DNA of 64,000 bases from Paenibacillus whitsoniae (lineage in GTDB: Bacteria; Bacillota; Bacilli; Paenibacillales; NBRC-103111). Numbering within the stretch: position 1 is the first letter of the stretch; every line of letters starts with the position of its first letter. The stretch spans positions 1 to 64,000 of the forward strand of contig NZ_RXHU01000100.1 in assembly GCF_003955665.1 (NCBI RefSeq), written 5' to 3'. Below, piece after piece: positions 41,249 to 50,332 of this stretch. A program made the translations under genes and the position numbers. Under the pieces are notes generated by a model. It was not told where the DNA came from. It ran no database searches and worked only from the letters and a program-made list of their open reading frames with translations.

Positions 41249-44200
41249 TTATTGATTATACGCAATGACAGCGGAGAATTTAGACTCTCCCGCATCGTTC
41301 ACGGCGGTTACTTTGTAGTAGCCGTTGTATACAGCCGCATAATAGCGGAATTCCGTCCCGCTGTCTACGGCGCCAAGCTTGGTAAAGGTTCCTTTTTCCT
41401 TGTCGCTGTAGTACACATTGTAATGCTTCACTTTATCCTTCGCCGCATTCGCTTTCCAGGAGATGACCAGCGACGGACCGTCCATTTTTGTTTTCAGGCC
41501 GGTTGGGGCAGAAGGGACGTCTTTCGCGTTCGGTTTGCCGCTGTTGGTGCTGTCACCGTTCGCGCCGGTATTGCCGCTGCTGTTCTCCTGACCCGGTGTC
41601 CCCGGGGTTGGGGAAGGGCCTCCGCCGTTAGGTCCGAGCCCGCTGCCGTCCAGACCTGGGACGAAGAGGGAATCGAGCGTACTACCATCCGTATAAGCAG
41701 CTCGGCTCGGAGTGGATTCCTTGCCGGCCACATCTACTGCGGTTACATAATAGCCGGCCGGGCCGCCTGCCGGCGGCTGGTCGGTAAATTTCGCCTCCGC
41801 TCCGACCATGACGACTTTACCGCCAAGCAGTTGGAATTTGCCATGGTTGTCAGAGCGATAGAGGCGATAGCCGACGAGATCCGCCTCTGCACCGGGTTGG
41901 AACGTAATCGTGGCGCTATCGCCCGATTTGACCGCCGTGACGTTCGCAGGCGCCTGCGGCGCCTTGCCGTCATCGACACGGGGATCGGTTTCCGATGGTG
42001 CATCGACATCGTAATCTTCCGGTTTGTAGAAGTCCAGCGGCTTTCTATTTTTCTCCGGCAGCTTGCTCATGGCAGCCTCGATTTCCTTGAGCAGCTGGGT
42101 AATGGATTTTTGCCGTTTGATGACGGTTTTCTCCTGAACGAAATCGGCTGGCGTCGCTTCTTGCGCAATATAGTTCAGCCCGCCGAAGGAGCTCACCTTC
42201 ATTTTGACCATGACGTTATCCGTCTCGGTCGGCAAATATTTCTTGTTGAAAATATCTGTAACTTGCAGGTTCGAAGCCGTCGTGAGCTCGCTGGGCAGCA
42301 TGCCCGACAAGCTGGACACGGTTGCGGATACGATGCCTTCCGGTTTCGCAAACGTTTTGTTCGGGAATAGTTCGGGCTTTTGTTCGATTGTTTTGTTCAT
42401 AATCAAAGCCCAAACGTCTTTGGCGTGATACGTTTGCAGCGTTTTGGAGGACAGCTTGTTGATCGGTTGATCATAGCCAATCCAAACACCTACCGTAATA
42501 TCCGGCGTGAAGCCCATGAACCAGGCGTCCGCATCATCCTGCGTCGAACCGGTTTTGCCCGAAATCTCGATCTTGCCGTACGATTTGTACTTTTTCATCA
42601 AGTCTGTCGCTGTACCTTGGGAGATGACCGTTTTCATCATATCCGTAATCAGGTAAGCGGTTTGCGGCGAGTACACCTGCTCCGGTTTCAGTTCATGCTG
42701 ATAAATCACTTTGCCGTTCGAATCCTTGATCTCGCGAATCATGAACGTCTCATTGAAGGTTCCTTTGTTCGGAATCGATGCGTAGGCTCCGGTGAGCTCC
42801 TTCACGGAAGTTCCTTTGCTAAGCCCACCGATTACGCCCGTTTGCGCATAATAGTCATCCTTAGTGATGGATGTGATACCTAATTTCTTCGCAAAGTCCC
42901 AAGCATTATTGATGCCAACCTTGTTAAGGAACACGTCAATGGCCGGAATGTTGTACGATTGGTTTAAAGCTTTTCTTGCCGTCATCAGACCGTGGAACTT
43001 ATGATCCCAGTTTTCCGGAAGATGGAAGCCTTTTTCACCGTCTTTCAGAATGAGCGGGATGTCGTCCAGAATGCTGGCCGGCTGTAAAACCCCTTTTTCC
43101 AGCGCCGGTATGTAAGCGGCAATCGGTTTCATCGTGGAACCCGGCTGTCTGTAAGCCTGTGTGGCATGATTGAGCTGCTCTTCAAAAAAGTCGCGACCCT
43201 CAATCATTCCTTTAATCGCGCCGGTTTTCGAGTCGATCATAATCGCGCCGACTTGCTCGGGACCTTTCTTCTCGTCGGTAGGAGCGTAGTTTTTCTCGTT
43301 GCTGGCAATCTCCTGCATCGAGTCGTAAATCGTTTTGTCGATCGTCGTGTAAATCTGATAGCCGCCGCGCAGCATTTGCGCGTGGACGTTTTTGAGCGCT
43401 TCATTGTAAGCTGCTTGATTTTTGACGGGGTCGAGATTTGGCTGCTGCACTTTCAGCAAGATTTCCGCCGCTTCTTGTTCCGTCTCAATCATCAAGTAAG
43501 GGTACGTCGTATAAGCCTTTTGCGAAGGTTGCGGCATCGACGATTTGATATCGAACTTCAACGCATCCTGGTACTGCTCAGTTGTAATTTTGCTCTCTTC
43601 CAGCATCCGTTTAAGAACGAGCTGCTGCCGTGTGATGGCTTTCTTGAAGCCTTCCTCATCGAACGACGGTTTGCTGGTGAACGCCGAGTACTGCGACGGG
43701 GATTGCGGCAGACCGGCTAAATAGGCGGTTTGCGCAATGTTCAGTTTATTCAAATCGTCGATGTTGAACAGCCCTTTGGCTGCGGCTTTGATCCCGTACA
43801 GGTTATACCCGGTGGAGCCGTTGCCGTAAGGAATTTTGTTCAGATAGGCGAGCAAAATCTCGTCCTTGGACATGATCCGCTCCATGCGGAGAGCGAGAAG
43901 CAGCTCGCGGGCTTTCCGTCCGTCGTCCCGATCCAAGGTCAGGAACACGCGGCGGGCCAGCTGCTGGGTAATCGTACTGCCGCCGGTCTGAACGTCCTCG
44001 TTCAGCAGCTTTTGCGTGACAGCACGGTACAGTCCGCGGAAATCGATGCCTCGGTGGTTGTAAAAATCGGTATCCTCGATGGAGAGGACCGCGTCTAGCA
44101 AAAGCTGTGGAATGTCGCTGAGCTGCGCCATCCGGCGGTCTTCTTCCGTGCGGAGCTGGCCGATGACGGTGTCGTCGTTGAAGTACGCGAAGCCAGTGAT

Positions 44201-44407
44201 GGCATTGTCTTGCATTTGTTGGCGAATCGCATCCTCACTGCGGACCGGATCGTTTTTGACAAGCGCGCTGACATAGCCGAAAGCAGCGAAGCCGCCAAGC
44301 AAGCCGGCCAAGAAGGCGAAAATGACGGCCCATTTTAAGGTAATCCCGGTAACTTTCAACGTCGTTCGTACCCACGGGCGATTCCATTTGGCAAAAAAAT
44401 TACGCAT
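41249..44407 (-). CDS. Class A penicillin-binding protein (PBP1A) with C-terminal FN3 domains
   Basis: The protein is 1052 residues from ATG 44407, AAGGAGG upstream; the frame is open to 44749. It has a cytoplasmic tail and one membrane helix (about residues 17-45). A GT51 glycosyltransferase follows (LSIEDTDFYNHRGIDFRG, QTGGSTITQQLARRVFL, LLALRMERIMSKDEILLAYL). The transpeptidase has PGSTMKP (Ser424), SYN and SGKTGST. Two FN3-like domains and a Gly/Pro/Ser/Asn linker form the C-terminal ~250 residues (APANVTAVKSGDSATITF, YYVTAVDVAGKESTPSRAAY; then APTGLKTKMDGPSLVISW and YYKVTAVNDAGESKFSA). It polymerises and cross-links peptidoglycan. The FN3 tail is common in Paenibacillus and may bind wall polymers. 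Confidence 0.93.
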   Translation of the reverse strand: MRNFFAKWNRPWVRTTLKVTGITLKWAVIFAFLAGLLGGFAAFGYVSALVKNDPVRSEDAIRQQMQDNAITGFAYFNDDTVIGQLRTEEDRRMAQLSDIPQLLLDAVLSIEDTDFYNHRGIDFRGLYRAVTQKLLNEDVQTGGSTITQQLARRVFLTLDRDDGRKARELLLALRMERIMSKDEILLAYLNKIPYGNGSTGYNLYGIKAAAKGLFNIDDLNKLNIAQTAYLAGLPQSPSQYSAFTSKPSFDEEGFKKAITRQQLVLKRMLEESKITTEQYQDALKFDIKSSMPQPSQKAYTTYPYLMIETEQEAAEILLKVQQPNLDPVKNQAAYNEALKNVHAQMLRGGYQIYTTIDKTIYDSMQEIASNEKNYAPTDEKKGPEQVGAIMIDSKTGAIKGMIEGRDFFEEQLNHATQAYRQPGSTMKPIAAYIPALEKGVLQPASILDDIPLILKDGEKGFHLPENWDHKFHGLMTARKALNQSYNIPAIDVFLNKVGINNAWDFAKKLGITSITKDDYYAQTGVIGGLSKGTSVKELTGAYASIPNKGTFNETFMIREIKDSNGKVIYQHELKPEQVYSPQTAYLITDMMKTVISQGTATDLMKKYKSYGKIEISGKTGSTQDDADAWFMGFTPDITVGVWIGYDQPINKLSSKTLQTYHAKDVWALIMNKTIEQKPELFPNKTFAKPEGIVSATVSSLSGMLPSELTTASNLQVTDIFNKKYLPTETDNVMVKMKVSSFGGLNYIAQEATPADFVQEKTVIKRQKSITQLLKEIEAAMSKLPEKNRKPLDFYKPEDYDVDAPSETDPRVDDGKAPQAPANVTAVKSGDSATITFQPGAEADLVGYRLYRSDNHGKFQLLGGKVVMVGAEAKFTDQPPAGGPAGYYVTAVDVAGKESTPSRAAYTDGSTLDSLFVPGLDGSGLGPNGGGPSPTPGTPGQENSSGNTGANGDSTNSGKPNAKDVPSAPTGLKTKMDGPSLVISWKANAAKDKVKHYNVYYSDKEKGTFTKLGAVDSGTEFRYYAAVYNGYYKVTAVNDAGESKFSAVIAYNQ

Positions 44408-44502
44408 AAGTTCCAATTTCCTCCTTACATGAACGTTACTAGTATACCACAGTTGCCCAATTTTTGCGTTAAAGAACGGCGAAGGTGTAAGGCATTTGGC
44501 GT

Positions 44503-44532
44503 TTGACAACCTGGGGCGGGGTATGTTATAAC
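44503..44532 (+). promoter_or_regulatory. Promoter of the tyrS T-box transcript
   Basis: TTGACA (44503-44508) is followed after 17-18 bases by TTATAAC (44526-44532). The transcript then enters the T-box. Confidence 0.75.
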
Positions 44533-44539
44533 TTTTACA

Positions 44540-44836
44540 AATGCGAGGACAGATCAGCAGTAGGTAGCTTGCGGATGCTTTCAGAGAGCCGGTGGATGGT
44601 GCGAACCGGTACCTGCAGGTTAGTGAATTACGGTCTCGAGCAGCCAGTGGGAACGTGCCGGATTCGCCGAGCATCAGTAGCATGGGCCGATTAAACCCCG
44701 TTACCGGTTGTCGAGTGAAAACAGCTGTGCCTATTCGAGCGCTTAACAATAGCCTTCGTAAGCTGCTGTTTTAATTAGGGTGGTACCGCGAGCTAAGTCT
44801 TCTCGTCCCTTTGTGGATAAGAAGGCTTTTTTTATT
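44540..44836 (+). ncRNA. T-box leader of tyrS
   Basis: The leader between the promoter and tyrS has the T-box sequence AGGGTGGTACCGCG at 44777-44790, followed by a terminator stem (AGTCTTCT paired with AAGAAGGCT) and T-run ending near 44836. Stem I lies about 44545-44690, and TAC triplets there (for example in GAATTACGG at 44626-44634) would be the tyrosine specifier. Uncharged tRNA-Tyr should pair with the bulge and allow read-through into tyrS. Confidence 0.9.
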
Positions 44837-44859
44837 TTCAGAAAAAGGAGAGGCTGCAG

Positions 44860-46119
44860 ATGGATGTACTAAAGGATCTGGAATTGCGCGGTTTGCTGAA
44901 TCAAGTCACAGACCGGGAAGGCTTGGACAAAAAGTTAAAAGAGGAACGCGTTGTTTTGTACTGCGGCTTTGACCCAACGGCGGACAGCTTGCATATCGGC
45001 AACTTGCTGATGATCTTGACGCTGCGCCGTTTCCAAATGGCCGGACACATTCCTTTAGCGCTTGTTGGCGGGGGAACGGGGCTGATCGGCGATCCAAGCG
45101 GTAAAGCGAATGAGCGCACGCTGAATGGGCCGGAGATTGTTCAAGAATGGTCGCAAAAAATTAAAAATCAGCTATCGCGTTTTCTCGATTTCTCGACGGA
45201 TATTGAGAACCCTGCGCAGCTCGTCAATAACTACGACTGGCTGGGCTCGATCAATGTCATTGAATTTCTGCGCGATGTCGGTAAAAACTTTACCGTCAAC
45301 TACATGCTCGCCAAAGATTCCGTCGATTCCCGGATCGGGAGCGGTATTTCGTTTACAGAGTTCAGCTACATGATTCTTCAAGGGTATGACTTCCTGAAAT
45401 TGACCGAGCTGAAAAACTGCTCGCTGCAAATCGGAGGAAGCGACCAATGGGGCAACATTACGGCTGGGCTTGAGTTAATCGGCAAAACGGGAGATTTCCG
45501 CGCGTTCGGTGCTACGCTTAAGCTGGTCACGAAAAGCGACGGCACGAAGTTCGGGAAGAGTGAAAGCGGCGCGATCTGGCTCGACGGAACGAAAACATCG
45601 CCATACCAATTCTACCAGTTCTGGCTCGGCACAGCGGATAACGATGTCGTTCGTTTCCTGAAATACTTCACATTCTTGTCCCTCGAGGAAATCGACCGAT
45701 TGGAACAGGAAGTGCTCGCACAGCCTGAGAAGCGAGAAGCGCAAAAAGTGTTGGCTGCGGAAGTCACGAAGCTGGTGCACGGCTCGGAAGCGTTGGAGAG
45801 CGCGATAAACATCACAGCTGCGCTATTTAGCGGCAACATCGGCGAGCTGTCCCGCGCTGAAGTTGAGGAAGCGTTCAAAGACGTGCCTTCCACGACGCTG
45901 GAAAGCGACGACGTACTCCTGATCGACCTGCTTGTTGCGGTAGGGGCTGCGCCTTCGAAGCGTCAAGCGCGTACGGACATTGAAAGCGGGGCTGTCACGG
46001 TGAACGGAGCGAAGGTTACGAGTCTTGAAGCCAACGCGGGCGAGCTTGGTCGCATCGGGGATGCATACCTGGTCATTCGCCGCGGTAAAAAGAATTACTT
46101 TCTTGTGCAATTCGCATAA
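44860..46119 (+). CDS. tyrS: Tyrosyl-tRNA synthetase
   Basis: This 419-residue protein has class I motifs: YCGFDPTADSLHIGNLL (HIGN in place of HIGH), the tyrosine pocket GYDFLKLTELKNCSLQIGGSDQWGN, and KFGKSESGA (KMSKS loop as KFGKS). The C-terminal S4 domain (about residues 350-415) has DLLVAVGAAPSKRQARTDIE with VTVNGAKV. It charges tRNA-Tyr. The gene sits behind a T-box and is followed by a strong terminator. GGAGAGGC lies before ATG 44860. Confidence 0.95.
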   Translation: MDVLKDLELRGLLNQVTDREGLDKKLKEERVVLYCGFDPTADSLHIGNLLMILTLRRFQMAGHIPLALVGGGTGLIGDPSGKANERTLNGPEIVQEWSQKIKNQLSRFLDFSTDIENPAQLVNNYDWLGSINVIEFLRDVGKNFTVNYMLAKDSVDSRIGSGISFTEFSYMILQGYDFLKLTELKNCSLQIGGSDQWGNITAGLELIGKTGDFRAFGATLKLVTKSDGTKFGKSESGAIWLDGTKTSPYQFYQFWLGTADNDVVRFLKYFTFLSLEEIDRLEQEVLAQPEKREAQKVLAAEVTKLVHGSEALESAINITAALFSGNIGELSRAEVEEAFKDVPSTTLESDDVLLIDLLVAVGAAPSKRQARTDIESGAVTVNGAKVTSLEANAGELGRIGDAYLVIRRGKKNYFLVQFA

Positions 46120-46130
46120 GCTTGCAACAA

Positions 46131-46168
46131 AGAAAAAAAGAACTGGGAGTCCCAGTTCTTTTTTTTGC
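46131..46168 (+). terminator. Terminator after tyrS
   Basis: AAAAAAAGAACTGGGA pairs with TCCCAGTTCTTTTTTT; the loop is short. Confidence 0.9.
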
Positions 46169-46182
46169 ATTCGAACCAAAAC

Positions 46183-46213
46183 AAACCCCTTAGGGAAGTC
46201 CCTAAGGGGTTGA
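46183..46213 (-). terminator. Terminator after rpsD
   Basis: ACCCCTTAGGGA and TCCCTAAGGGGT form a nearly loopless perfect stem. It is directly past the minus-strand rpsD stop at 46219, with T-rich sequence behind on that strand. Confidence 0.8.
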
Positions 46214-46218
46214 TTGGA

Positions 46219-46818
46219 TTAACGGCTGTAGAACTCGACGATTTGTTTTTCGTCAATTTCTTGAGGAAGCTCAGCACGCTCAGGAAGACGAACGTATTTG
46301 CCTTCAACAGCAGCTTCGTTGAATTCCAGGTAAGCAGGCACGTGAACGCGGTTAGCAATAGCTTCTTTCACGGAAGAAAGACCTCTGCTTCTTTCACGCA
46401 AGGAGATTACGTCGCCAGTGGAAACGATGTAGGAAGCGATGTCCACTTTTTTGCCGTTAACGGTTACGTGACCGTGAGCAACCAGTTGGCGCGCACCGGC
46501 ACGGGAGTTAGCAAGACCAAGACGGTAAACCAGGTTGTCCAAACGGCTCTCGAGCAAGATCATGAAGTTCTCGCCGGCGATACCTTTAAGTTTGGAAGCT
46601 TTGTCGAACAGGTTGCGGAATTGTTTTTCATTCAAACCGTACATGTGACGCAGCTTTTGTTTTTCATTTAATTGAACGCCGTAGCCGCTCACTTTTTTGC
46701 GTTGGCCTGGGCCATGTTGACCTGGAGGGAATGGGCGTTTCAAGTCTTTGCCGTTGCCGCTCAAGGAAATACCTACGCGACGGCTAAGTTTAAATTTAGG
46801 GCCTGTATAACGTGACAT
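46219..46818 (-). CDS. rpsD: 30S ribosomal protein S4
   Basis: The protein is 199 residues: MSRYTGPKFKLSRRVGISL, GKDLKRPFPPGQHGPGQRKK, YGLNEKQFRNLFDKASK, the S4 RNA-binding domain (SRLDNLVYRLGLANSRAGAR, QLVAHGHVTVNGKKVDIASY) and the closing EIDEKQIVEFYSR. It binds 16S rRNA early in 30S assembly. In Bacillus it is monocistronic and feeds back on its own mRNA leader; here, too, it has its own promoter, a leader of about 200 bases and its own terminator. The N-terminal zinc-cysteines of the C+ S4 type are absent. Confidence 0.97.
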   Translation of the reverse strand: MSRYTGPKFKLSRRVGISLSGNGKDLKRPFPPGQHGPGQRKKVSGYGVQLNEKQKLRHMYGLNEKQFRNLFDKASKLKGIAGENFMILLESRLDNLVYRLGLANSRAGARQLVAHGHVTVNGKKVDIASYIVSTGDVISLRERSRGLSSVKEAIANRVHVPAYLEFNEAAVEGKYVRLPERAELPQEIDEKQIVEFYSR

Positions 46819-47014
46819 TTAGGAAAAACTCCTTCTCTTGACAATTGTTTTTTGTACTGGCATCAAGATGTCAGGGTGAAGTCAAGTGCCTGATTTTGCT
46901 TGCGAATCGATAGATAGGATTCCCTGTCAAGAGTAGTTCAGCCGCTGTCTTGGCAGGAGCAAAAGCAGTGAGGGTGATCACAAATGGCATTCACCGAAAT
47001 CATGGTGGTACTCG
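46819..47014 (-). ncRNA. Probable S4 autoregulatory leader of rpsD
   Basis: The promoter at 47022-47050 gives an untranslated leader of roughly 195 bases before rpsD. Bacillales rpsD leaders fold into a pseudoknot-like S4 site. Base pairing can be drawn here (for example CTTGACA segments with TGTCAAG segments), but I could not fold it fully. The leader length and the monocistronic gene are the evidence. Confidence 0.55.
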
Positions 47015-47021
47015 ACTTCTA

Positions 47022-47050
47022 ATTTTATTAAAAAGCAGAGGCAGTGTCAA
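47022..47050 (-). promoter_or_regulatory. Promoter of rpsD
   Basis: On the minus strand TTGACA (47045-47050) and TAAAAT (47022-47027) have exactly 17 bases between them. Confidence 0.75.
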
Positions 47051-47157
47051 GTAGTCAAACTTGAAATTCACTTGAAAATATCGTGTACAACGGCATGTGA
47101 AAAATAGTATGATAGAAGCAGTAAATAGGACTATAGTTGTGCAGAGAGGAGAACCTT

Positions 47158-49125
47158 ATGAGTGAGCCACTACGCAGTCTAATGATTCAAGGTCGCGCGG
47201 AACACTTTGAAGTGTTTCTCCGTCAAGGCTTAACTCTTTCTCGTAACTGCTCCTGCGAGGAATCTCGTTGGAACGTCGTATTGGCGGGAGCGGTCGGCCA
47301 GTGGAAATCACTGTTCGAAACCACCATGCTTCCCGAACAAACCGCGTTGTTATGCACCGACGGTCAATTGAACATGGTTGCTTCCTGTTCGCTTGGTCTT
47401 CCTTTTCTGGAGCCGCTGCTGTTCCCAGGAACAAGCTGGAAAGCATCTGAGAGAGGGGATAATCCGATTGCCCGCTGCACGGCTTCTCCAGGTCTTCACG
47501 CCATTGCTGCAGGAAATTATCCGGATAAAACACTGAATGGCTTGATGGGGGTGGCGGTCCCTGTTTACGATGCAGAAGGCAGGTTTGTTTGTTGTTTGGG
47601 ACTATTTTCCCAATCTTTTTCTGGAATGGATGAACTTGCGCATTTCTTTTACCAGCTTACAAGCTCGTTTCATAGCTGTGTGCTCGCTGCAGTGGAACGA
47701 AGTAAATATAAAGATTTGAATTTGCGCTATAAAGAGCGGGAAGCCGAATCGAAAAAGCGCGACATTTTATTTGAAGCTTCCAAAAAGCTGCACGCTCAAA
47801 TCGACGTTCATTCCGTCTTGACGGAAGTGACGGATTGCATGAACCGCGTTTATCCGAATAAGCGCGTGGACATTTTGTTGTCCCAAGACAACGACTCAAC
47901 CAACTTGGCGGTGAAGCCGCTTCATTTTCAACGGTCGGAAACGGATATTCGCACACGCGCTTTCATGGAGGGCCGCGTGATCGTCGATGATGCGACAGGC
48001 CATATCGCGGCGCCGCTGACCGGCAAGCAAGGGGTTTACGGCGTTCTTTATATGGAATCCGATGAAGATGAGATTCTGCCTTCCGACGTGCAGTTCCTGT
48101 CTCTGCTGGCGGATTCCGCGGGTACGGCCTTTGAGAATGCAAAGCTGTACGAGCAGTCGAATTTGATGATTAACGAGCTGCGGCTGATTAACGAGATTAC
48201 GAAGCAGTTAAATCAAAGCTTGCGCTTGAATGAAATTTTTAATGCGGCTTCGAGTGAAATTTTGAGCATCTTTGGAGCCGATTACAGCTGCCTCCTTCAG
48301 AGAGTCAAGGACAGCGAGCGCCTTGTCGTTCAGGCAACGAATTTGCCTGCCATGTTCCATGAGACTTTTACGCTGGACCACGGTTTCTCCGGGCTGATTT
48401 ATTCTTCCAGGGAACCTGTGATTATTTCCGACTACTGGACAAATAATAAAGTTGAATCGAGCCTGATGATGCGTACGAAAGCGCGTTCGTTGATCGGGTC
48501 GCCGATCATTGTGAACGGCCAAGTCGAAGGGGTTATCCTCATTGTGCATCACGAGCCGAATTTCTTCTCCTACGACAATTACAAGCTTCTGCAGGTGCTG
48601 TCCAGCCATATCGGTCTTGCGATGTCGAACGCATCCTTGCACGCGGAAGTCAAGCGGATGGTCATTACCGACAATCTGACGGGGCTGTATGCGCGGCATT
48701 ACCTCGACGAGCAAGCGAACGCTATGCAGAAGAAAGATTTTTGCGGTTCCTTGATCGTTGTGGATATTGACAATTTCAAACGGGTCAACGATACGTACGG
48801 GCATCAGGTCGGCGATAAAATTTTGATTCAGGTGAGCCAGATCATCAAATCCAGCATCCGGGACAGCGATATTGCTGCGAGATGGGGCGGGGAGGAGTTG
48901 GCAATCTACTTGCCGCAGGTGACGAAGGATCAGGCAGTGCAGATTGCCGAACGGATTCGGACGCGTGTGATGCAGGAGACGCAGCCGCAAGTGACGGTTT
49001 CCTGCGGCGTATCGGACTGGAATTGGGACGAGGAAAGAATCAGCGTCGAGTCGCTTTTCTACAGAGCGGATATGGCGCTGTATCAAGCGAAGAACAATGG
49101 GCGCAACCAAATCCAAATCGGCTGA
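47158..49125 (+). CDS. GAF domain diguanylate cyclase
   Basis: The protein is 655 residues from ATG 47158, behind GAGGAGAAC; the frame opens at 47137. The first ~170 residues look like a sigma-54 activator/GAF-type sensor fold (RCTASPGLHAIAAGNYPDKT, GLMGVAVPVYDAEGRFVCCL). Two further GAF-like domains follow (HIAAPLTGKQGVYGVLYMES; ARSLIGSPIIVNGQVEGVIL). The C-terminal GGDEF domain is complete: LTGLYARHYLDEQ, VVDIDNFKRVNDTYGHQVGD, RWGGEEL (residues 577-581). It keeps an inhibitory I-site RDSD five residues before GGEEL. It should make cyclic di-GMP, with product inhibition. No transmembrane segment is present, so it is cytoplasmic. Confidence 0.92.
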   Translation: MSEPLRSLMIQGRAEHFEVFLRQGLTLSRNCSCEESRWNVVLAGAVGQWKSLFETTMLPEQTALLCTDGQLNMVASCSLGLPFLEPLLFPGTSWKASERGDNPIARCTASPGLHAIAAGNYPDKTLNGLMGVAVPVYDAEGRFVCCLGLFSQSFSGMDELAHFFYQLTSSFHSCVLAAVERSKYKDLNLRYKEREAESKKRDILFEASKKLHAQIDVHSVLTEVTDCMNRVYPNKRVDILLSQDNDSTNLAVKPLHFQRSETDIRTRAFMEGRVIVDDATGHIAAPLTGKQGVYGVLYMESDEDEILPSDVQFLSLLADSAGTAFENAKLYEQSNLMINELRLINEITKQLNQSLRLNEIFNAASSEILSIFGADYSCLLQRVKDSERLVVQATNLPAMFHETFTLDHGFSGLIYSSREPVIISDYWTNNKVESSLMMRTKARSLIGSPIIVNGQVEGVILIVHHEPNFFSYDNYKLLQVLSSHIGLAMSNASLHAEVKRMVITDNLTGLYARHYLDEQANAMQKKDFCGSLIVVDIDNFKRVNDTYGHQVGDKILIQVSQIIKSSIRDSDIAARWGGEELAIYLPQVTKDQAVQIAERIRTRVMQETQPQVTVSCGVSDWNWDEERISVESLFYRADMALYQAKNNGRNQIQIG

Positions 49126-49133
49126 ATATAACG

Positions 49134-49169
49134 ATGTGCCTGCCCGAACGGCAGGTACATTTTCTTTTT
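49134..49169 (+). terminator. Terminator after the cyclase gene
   Basis: ATGTGCCTGCC and GGCAGGTACAT form a stem around CGAAC with one mismatch, followed by a T-rich tract. Confidence 0.8.
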
Positions 49170-49269
49170 AAGAACATCCTGCATGCAAGGGTTAAGTGAA
49201 GAAGAATCCTCTTCCTGAACGTCTCGCAACATGTTACAATGATTGGGTCAAGGGGAGGTTGGTCGAATT

Positions 49270-49953
49270 TTGTCGGCAGCTAATAAAAAGCGTACAGGAT
49301 TGATTCTCATCGTCACGATTGTGGCGGTCGGGCTGATTTACTTTTTCTTTTTCACTCATCTTGGGACAAAGCTGGCTCACAGCAATATGCGCCAGTTAGC
49401 CGGACATTTGAGGGACATTGGATGGCCGGGTAAAATTATCGGGATGTTGTTGATTTTTTTTCAAACCTTCTTTCCTTTTATTCCGTTTGTTGTCGTCGCA
49501 GGCACGAATGTAGCCATCTTTGGCATCAAAACCGGATTTATCGTGAATTATGTAATGTCGGTTCTGGGAGCCGTGGCCTCGTTTTATTTTGCCCGGTATT
49601 ATGGACATGCTTGGGTGGAGAGAAAGCTGGAGCGTTTTCCCCTCGTCACGCAGTTCAGCAAACGCATGGAGCGGCACGGCTTTATCTATGTGCTCATCGG
49701 CCGTTTAATTCCGATTCTGCCGTCCTCCGCCATTAATTTTTCGGCAGGCCTTACACGCATGAAGTTCAGTCATTTTCTGTGGGCGACAGTGATCGGCAAG
49801 CTTCCGATGATTTTGTTGGAATCGATGATAGCGCACGATCTGTTTCATTTTAAACAATACAAAGGAAGACTGCTGCTTTTACTGGGAATTCTGGTGGTGT
49901 TGCTCGTCATTGGGAACAGTGCGAAGAGAGCGCTTGCACCGAAAACGAAGTAA
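49270..49953 (+). CDS. VTT-domain membrane protein (TVP38/TMEM64, DedA-like)
   Basis: The protein is 227 residues from TTG 49270, behind GGGGAGG; the frame opens at 49243. It has about five hydrophobic segments: LILIVTIVAVGLIYFFFF at the N-terminus, GMLLIFFQTFFPFIPFVVVA, VGLIY-like helices and VLGAVASFYFARYYGHAW with the VTT pattern, then GFIYVLIGRLIPILPSSAIN with the conserved R-x-x-P. A basic C-terminus (NSAKRALAPKTK) closes it. Family members may be lipid scramblases or flippases. TTCCTG and TACAAT (49235-49240) with 17-base spacing form its promoter. Confidence 0.82.
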   Translation: MSAANKKRTGLILIVTIVAVGLIYFFFFTHLGTKLAHSNMRQLAGHLRDIGWPGKIIGMLLIFFQTFFPFIPFVVVAGTNVAIFGIKTGFIVNYVMSVLGAVASFYFARYYGHAWVERKLERFPLVTQFSKRMERHGFIYVLIGRLIPILPSSAINFSAGLTRMKFSHFLWATVIGKLPMILLESMIAHDLFHFKQYKGRLLLLLGILVVLLVIGNSAKRALAPKTK

Positions 49954-49989
49954 AGGCTTTCATACAGGAGAATGCAGGAAATTTTATAG

Positions 49990-50018
49990 TTGCTTCCCAT
50001 GCTTTTCCACGCTATCAT
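49990..50018 (+). promoter_or_regulatory. Promoter of the HPr-like gene
   Basis: TTGCTT (49990-49995) and TATCAT (50013-50018) have 17 bases between them, 55 bases before the start. Confidence 0.6.
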
Positions 50019-50072
50019 AGAGAGAGCAAGACGAACAATTCAATCCTTAGTGAGTAAATGGAGGAGTTTCCT

Positions 50073-50321
50073 ATGCCAAGTGCTAACAATGCAGCAATCG
50101 TAGAGATTTCACAAACAGCGAATAAATTTAGATCGTCCATCGTACTTCAATACGACAATAAGTATATTGATGTTAAGAGTATTCTGGGCTTGTTCACTAC
50201 ATTGATCAGCTCCAGCAAATATGACCTGCACGTGCACGGACCGGATGCAGACGAAGCGAAAGCCGCAATGGCGGAAGTTTTTGCGAAGCACAACCTTGAA
50301 ATTAACGTTGTAGAAGAATAG
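50073..50321 (+). CDS. HPr-like protein lacking the phosphohistidine
   Basis: The protein is 82 residues from ATG 50073, behind GGAGGAG; an in-frame ATG at 50058 adds only five residues. It aligns with HPr from about residue 11 on: SQTANKFRSSIVLQYDNKYI next to HPr VQTASKYDADVNLEYNGKTV, then DVKSILGL where HPr has NLKSIMGV. Ser36 thus equals the regulatory Ser46. The first beta strand and the active His15 are missing; the His position reads Asn5. Such a protein cannot carry phosphate from enzyme I but might still be bound by HPr kinase or CcpA, as Crh is. The gene is monocistronic with promoter and terminator. Confidence 0.78.
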   Translation: MPSANNAAIVEISQTANKFRSSIVLQYDNKYIDVKSILGLFTTLISSSKYDLHVHGPDADEAKAAMAEVFAKHNLEINVVEE

Positions 50322-50332
50322 GCTTTGTGAAA

